NCBI GenBank assembly: GCA_028706695.1
Contig: JAQTVU010000053.1
Coordinates: 1 to 9,039, forward strand
Length of the DNA stretch: 9,039 nt
Source of the DNA: Mycobacterium sp.
Lineage (GTDB): Bacteria > Actinomycetota > Actinomycetes > Mycobacteriales > Mycobacteriaceae
Reading direction: 5' to 3'
The notes under the pieces were generated by a model that was given only the letters and a program-made list of their open reading frames with translations, was not told the DNA's origin and did no database searches. A program made the translations under genes and the position numbers. This document shows, piece after piece, positions 6,669 to 9,039 of the stretch. Numbering within the stretch: the first letter of the stretch is position 1; each line of letters opens with the position of its first letter.

Positions 6669-6673
6669 TCCCC

Positions 6674-7423
6674 TTGAATTCGACGCTCGGCCTGCCAGAG
6701 AAGATTCACGCCTGTCTGTTCGACCTGGACGGTGTGCTCACCGATACCGCCAGTGTGCATACCAAGGCCTGGAAGGCCATGTTCGACGCCTACCTGTCCG
6801 AGCGGGCCAAGCGCACCGGCGAGAATTTCATCCCCTTCGATCCGGCCGGGGACTACCGGAAATACGTCGACGGCAAGAAGCGCGAGGACGGGGTCCGCTC
6901 GTTCCTGACCAGCCGCCATATCCAACTGCCCGACGGCAGTCCTGACGATCGCGACGGCGCCGAGACGGTGTACGGGCTGGGCAACCGCAAGAATGAGATG
7001 TTCCAGAAGCTGCTGCACGACGAGGGCGTCGAGGTGTTCGACGGGTCGAGACGCTACCTGGAGGCCGTCTCGGCCGCGGGCCTGGGCATTGCCGTGGTGT
7101 CGTCGAGCGCCAACACCCGCGACGTCCTGGAGATCACCGGGCTGGACCGGTTCATCCAGCAGCGTGTCGACGGCATCACGCTGCGCGAGGAGCACATCAC
7201 CGGCAAGCCCGCCCCCGACTCCTTCCTGCGGGCCGCGCGACTGCTCGACGTCGGCGCGGACGCGGCGGCGGTGTTCGAAGACGCGCTGTCCGGCGTGGCG
7301 GCCGGCCGGGCCGGCAACTTCGGCTACGTGGTGGGCGTCGACCGGCTGGGGCAAGCCGAGGACCTGCGCCGCAGCGGCGCCGACGTGGTGGTCACCGACC
7401 TCGCCGAGCTGCTGCGGTCATGA
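6674..7423 (+). CDS. HAD-superfamily beta-phosphoglucomutase-like enzyme
   Basis: The product (249 residues from TTG 6674) is a soluble HAD-superfamily enzyme of the beta-phosphoglucomutase type, orthologous by sequence to M. tuberculosis Rv3400. Motif I is FDLDGVLTD with nucleophile D17 and acid/base D19, motif II is VVSSSAN (S143-S145), motif III is K178 in GKPAPD, and motif IV is E202/D203 in FEDALSG. A helical cap fills about 25-120; YVDGKKREDGVRSFL in it resembles the substrate-contacting cap segment of beta-phosphoglucomutases. The expected reaction is beta-D-glucose-1-phosphate to glucose-6-phosphate. Its TGA overlaps the ATG of the GH65 gene (ATGA, 7420-7423), so the two are translationally coupled; GH65 phosphorylases release just this sugar phosphate, which strengthens the call. 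A longer form starting at TTG 6584 is open, but its extra 30 residues look unlike the family. A simple sugar-phosphate phosphatase is the alternative. Confidence 0.88.
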   Translation: MNSTLGLPEKIHACLFDLDGVLTDTASVHTKAWKAMFDAYLSERAKRTGENFIPFDPAGDYRKYVDGKKREDGVRSFLTSRHIQLPDGSPDDRDGAETVYGLGNRKNEMFQKLLHDEGVEVFDGSRRYLEAVSAAGLGIAVVSSSANTRDVLEITGLDRFIQQRVDGITLREEHITGKPAPDSFLRAARLLDVGADAAAVFEDALSGVAAGRAGNFGYVVGVDRLGQAEDLRRSGADVVVTDLAELLRS

Positions 7424-9039
7424 TCACCGACAAATCGTTTCCCGTTGAGCCGTGGCACGTCCGCGAAACCGAACTCGACTTGAACCTGCTGGCCCAGACG
7501 GAGTCCCTGTTCGCCCTGGCCAACGGGCACATCGGGTTGCGCGGGAACCTCGACGAGGGCGAGCCCTACGGCCTGCCGGGCAGCTACCTGAACTCCTTCT
7601 ACGAGATACGGCCGCTGCCGTACGCCGAAGCGGGTTATGGATATCCGGAGGCCGGCCAGACCATCGTCGACGTCACCAACGGCAAGATCTTCCGGCTGTT
7701 GGTCGATGACGAGCCGTTCGACGTCCGGTACGGCACGTTGATTTCCCATCAGCGGAGCCTGGACCTGCGCGCCGGGACGCTGCGCCGCTGCGCGAGCTGG
7801 CGTTCCCCGGCGGGCAAGCAGCTGAAACTGGTCTCCACCCGGCTGGTGTCGTTGACCCAGCGTGGGGTCGCGGCCATCGAGTACATCGTCGAGGCCGTCG
7901 AGGAATTCATCCGCGTGACCGTGCAGTCCGAGCTGGTGACCAACGAGGACCAGCCGGAAACCGCGGGGGACCCGCGGGTGTCGGCAATCCTGGACAACCC
8001 GCTGGTTGCCGTCGAGCACGAGAGCACCGAATGCGGCGCGCTGCTCATGCACCGCACCCGCGCCAGCGACCTGATGGTGGCCGCCGGCATGGATCATGTG
8101 GTCGAGGTTCCCGGCCGGGTCGAGATCAGCACCGACGCTCGCCCGGACCTGGCCCGGACCACCGTGATCTGCGGGCTGCGCCCGGGCCAGAAGCTGCGCA
8201 TCGTCAAATATTTGGCTTACGGCTGGTCGGCCAGGCGGTCGCGTCCCGCGCTGCGCGACCAGGTTGGCGCCGCGCTGCACAGCGCCCGCTACAGCGGGTG
8301 GCATGGTTTGCTGGAGTCGCAACGGGCCTACCTGGACCAGTTCTGGAAAAACGCCGACGTCGAGGTGGAGGGAGACCCCGAAGCCCAGCAGGCGGTCCGC
8401 TTCGGACTGTTCCACCTGCTGCAGGCCAGCGCCCGCGCCGAGCGGCGCGCGATCCCGGCCAAGGGGCTCACCGGCACTGGTTATGACGGCCACGCCTTCT
8501 GGGACACGGAAAGCTACGTGCTGCCGGTGCTCACCTACACCGTGCCGCACGCGGTCGCCGACGCGCTGCGCTGGCGGGCCTCGACGTTGAAACTCGCCCG
8601 GGAACGGGCCGCCGAACTGGGCCTGCAGGGGGCGGCCTTCCCGTGGCGCACCATCCGCGGCCAGGAATGCTCGGGCTACTGGCCGGCCGGCACGGCTGCC
8701 TGGCACATCAACGCCGACATCGCCATGGCCTTCGAGCGATACCGCGTCGTCACCGGCGATGAGTCGCTGGAGAAGGAGTGCGGCCTGGCCGTGCTCGTGG
8801 AGACCGCCCGGCTGTGGCTTTCCCTCGGCCACCATGACCGCCGCGGCGTATGGCACCTGGACGGGGTCACCGGCCCCGACGAGTACACGGCCCTGGTCCG
8901 CGACAACGTCTACACCAATCTGATGGCCGCCCACAATCTCGTGACCGCCGCCGAGGCCTGCAACCGCCACCCCGACGAGGCCGAAGCCATGGGGGTGACC
9001 ACCGAGGAGACCGCCGCCTGGCGCGACGCCGCCGACGCG
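7420..9039 (+). CDS. Glycoside hydrolase family 65 disaccharide phosphorylase, 3' end beyond window
   Basis: The reading frame is open from ATG 7420 to the last base: 540 codons and no stop, so the C-terminal third is missing (family members run to about 750-790 residues). It matches GH65 (maltose, trehalose, kojibiose and nigerose phosphorylases) and is the positional homologue of M. tuberculosis Rv3401. The N-terminal beta-sandwich (about 1-270) starts with the family pattern ESLFALANGHIGLRGN (28-43). The (alpha/alpha)6 catalytic barrel begins near 330, with GHAFWDTESY (357-366) at the substrate site and the general-acid motif GPDEY at 485-489, making E488 the likely catalytic acid. Tyr489 is followed by Thr where many phosphorylases have His. 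No signal peptide, so it acts in the cytosol. Expected chemistry is inverting phosphorolysis of an alpha-glucosyl disaccharide to beta-glucose-1-phosphate plus glucose. Which disaccharide is used cannot be told, and a hydrolase cannot be excluded because the phosphate-binding loop lies past the window edge. Confidence 0.92.
   Translation, partial: MITDKSFPVEPWHVRETELDLNLLAQTESLFALANGHIGLRGNLDEGEPYGLPGSYLNSFYEIRPLPYAEAGYGYPEAGQTIVDVTNGKIFRLLVDDEPFDVRYGTLISHQRSLDLRAGTLRRCASWRSPAGKQLKLVSTRLVSLTQRGVAAIEYIVEAVEEFIRVTVQSELVTNEDQPETAGDPRVSAILDNPLVAVEHESTECGALLMHRTRASDLMVAAGMDHVVEVPGRVEISTDARPDLARTTVICGLRPGQKLRIVKYLAYGWSARRSRPALRDQVGAALHSARYSGWHGLLESQRAYLDQFWKNADVEVEGDPEAQQAVRFGLFHLLQASARAERRAIPAKGLTGTGYDGHAFWDTESYVLPVLTYTVPHAVADALRWRASTLKLARERAAELGLQGAAFPWRTIRGQECSGYWPAGTAAWHINADIAMAFERYRVVTGDESLEKECGLAVLVETARLWLSLGHHDRRGVWHLDGVTGPDEYTALVRDNVYTNLMAAHNLVTAAEACNRHPDEAEAMGVTTEETAAWRDAADA

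Noticed and set aside
6544..6673. Riboswitch or purine-responsive leader upstream of guaA
   Set aside because: The space is short and no conserved purine aptamer core or antiterminator structure could be recognised.
7324..8970. 548-codon open frame antisense to the GH65 gene
   Set aside because: Shadow frame of a high-GC gene with clear GH65 motifs on the plus strand.

Overview
The window is high-GC throughout, with long antisense ORFs, GTG/TTG starts and 4-bp start/stop overlaps. Its gene content matches a Mycobacterium chromosome. From memory of M. tuberculosis H37Rv, the genes correspond to Rv3394c (imuB), Rv3395c (imuA'), Rv3396c (guaA), Rv3400 (HAD phosphatase/mutase-like) and Rv3401 (GH65). 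The order is close but not identical. A lactate 2-monooxygenase-like gene lies beyond imuB, a questin-oxidase-like gene lies between imuA' and guaA, and the phyA/crtB-idsA1-Rv3399 block is absent between guaA and the Rv3400 homologue. A non-tuberculosis mycobacterium is therefore likely; the species cannot be fixed from this window.

Layout: (1) 87-1265 (+), FMN-dependent alpha-hydroxy-acid oxidase of the lactate 2-monooxygenase type, with a small hairpin just before its ATG. (2) 1259-1320, a short array of near-identical copies of the imuB 3' end, filling the gap between two convergent genes and supplying both stop codons. (3) 2895-1306 and 3581-2892 (-), imuB and imuA', the accessory part of the mycobacterial SOS mutasome. 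They are translationally coupled by a GTGA overlap and preceded by a strong Shine-Dalgarno and a LexA/SOS box (3617-3632). (4) 3806-4930 (+), a questin-oxidase-like (DUF4243) protein of unknown bacterial role, divergent from imuA'. (5) 6543-4978 (-), guaA, GMP synthase. (6) 6674-7423 and 7420-9039 (+), a beta-phosphoglucomutase-type HAD enzyme coupled by an ATGA overlap to a GH65 disaccharide phosphorylase, which runs off the right edge of the window.

Functionally, ImuA' and ImuB work with DnaE2 (not in this window) in damage-induced mutagenic translesion synthesis. GuaA makes GMP. The HAD/GH65 pair looks like a phosphorolysis module: GH65 releases beta-glucose-1-phosphate from an alpha-linked disaccharide and the mutase converts it to glucose-6-phosphate. 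No tRNA, rRNA, CRISPR array, insertion sequence or phage gene was seen. The largest stretch without a gene is 224 bp (3582-3805). No clear novel multi-gene system is visible. The least explained items are the stop-codon repeat array, the extra half-site beside the SOS box, and the questin-oxidase-like gene next to the SOS cassette.
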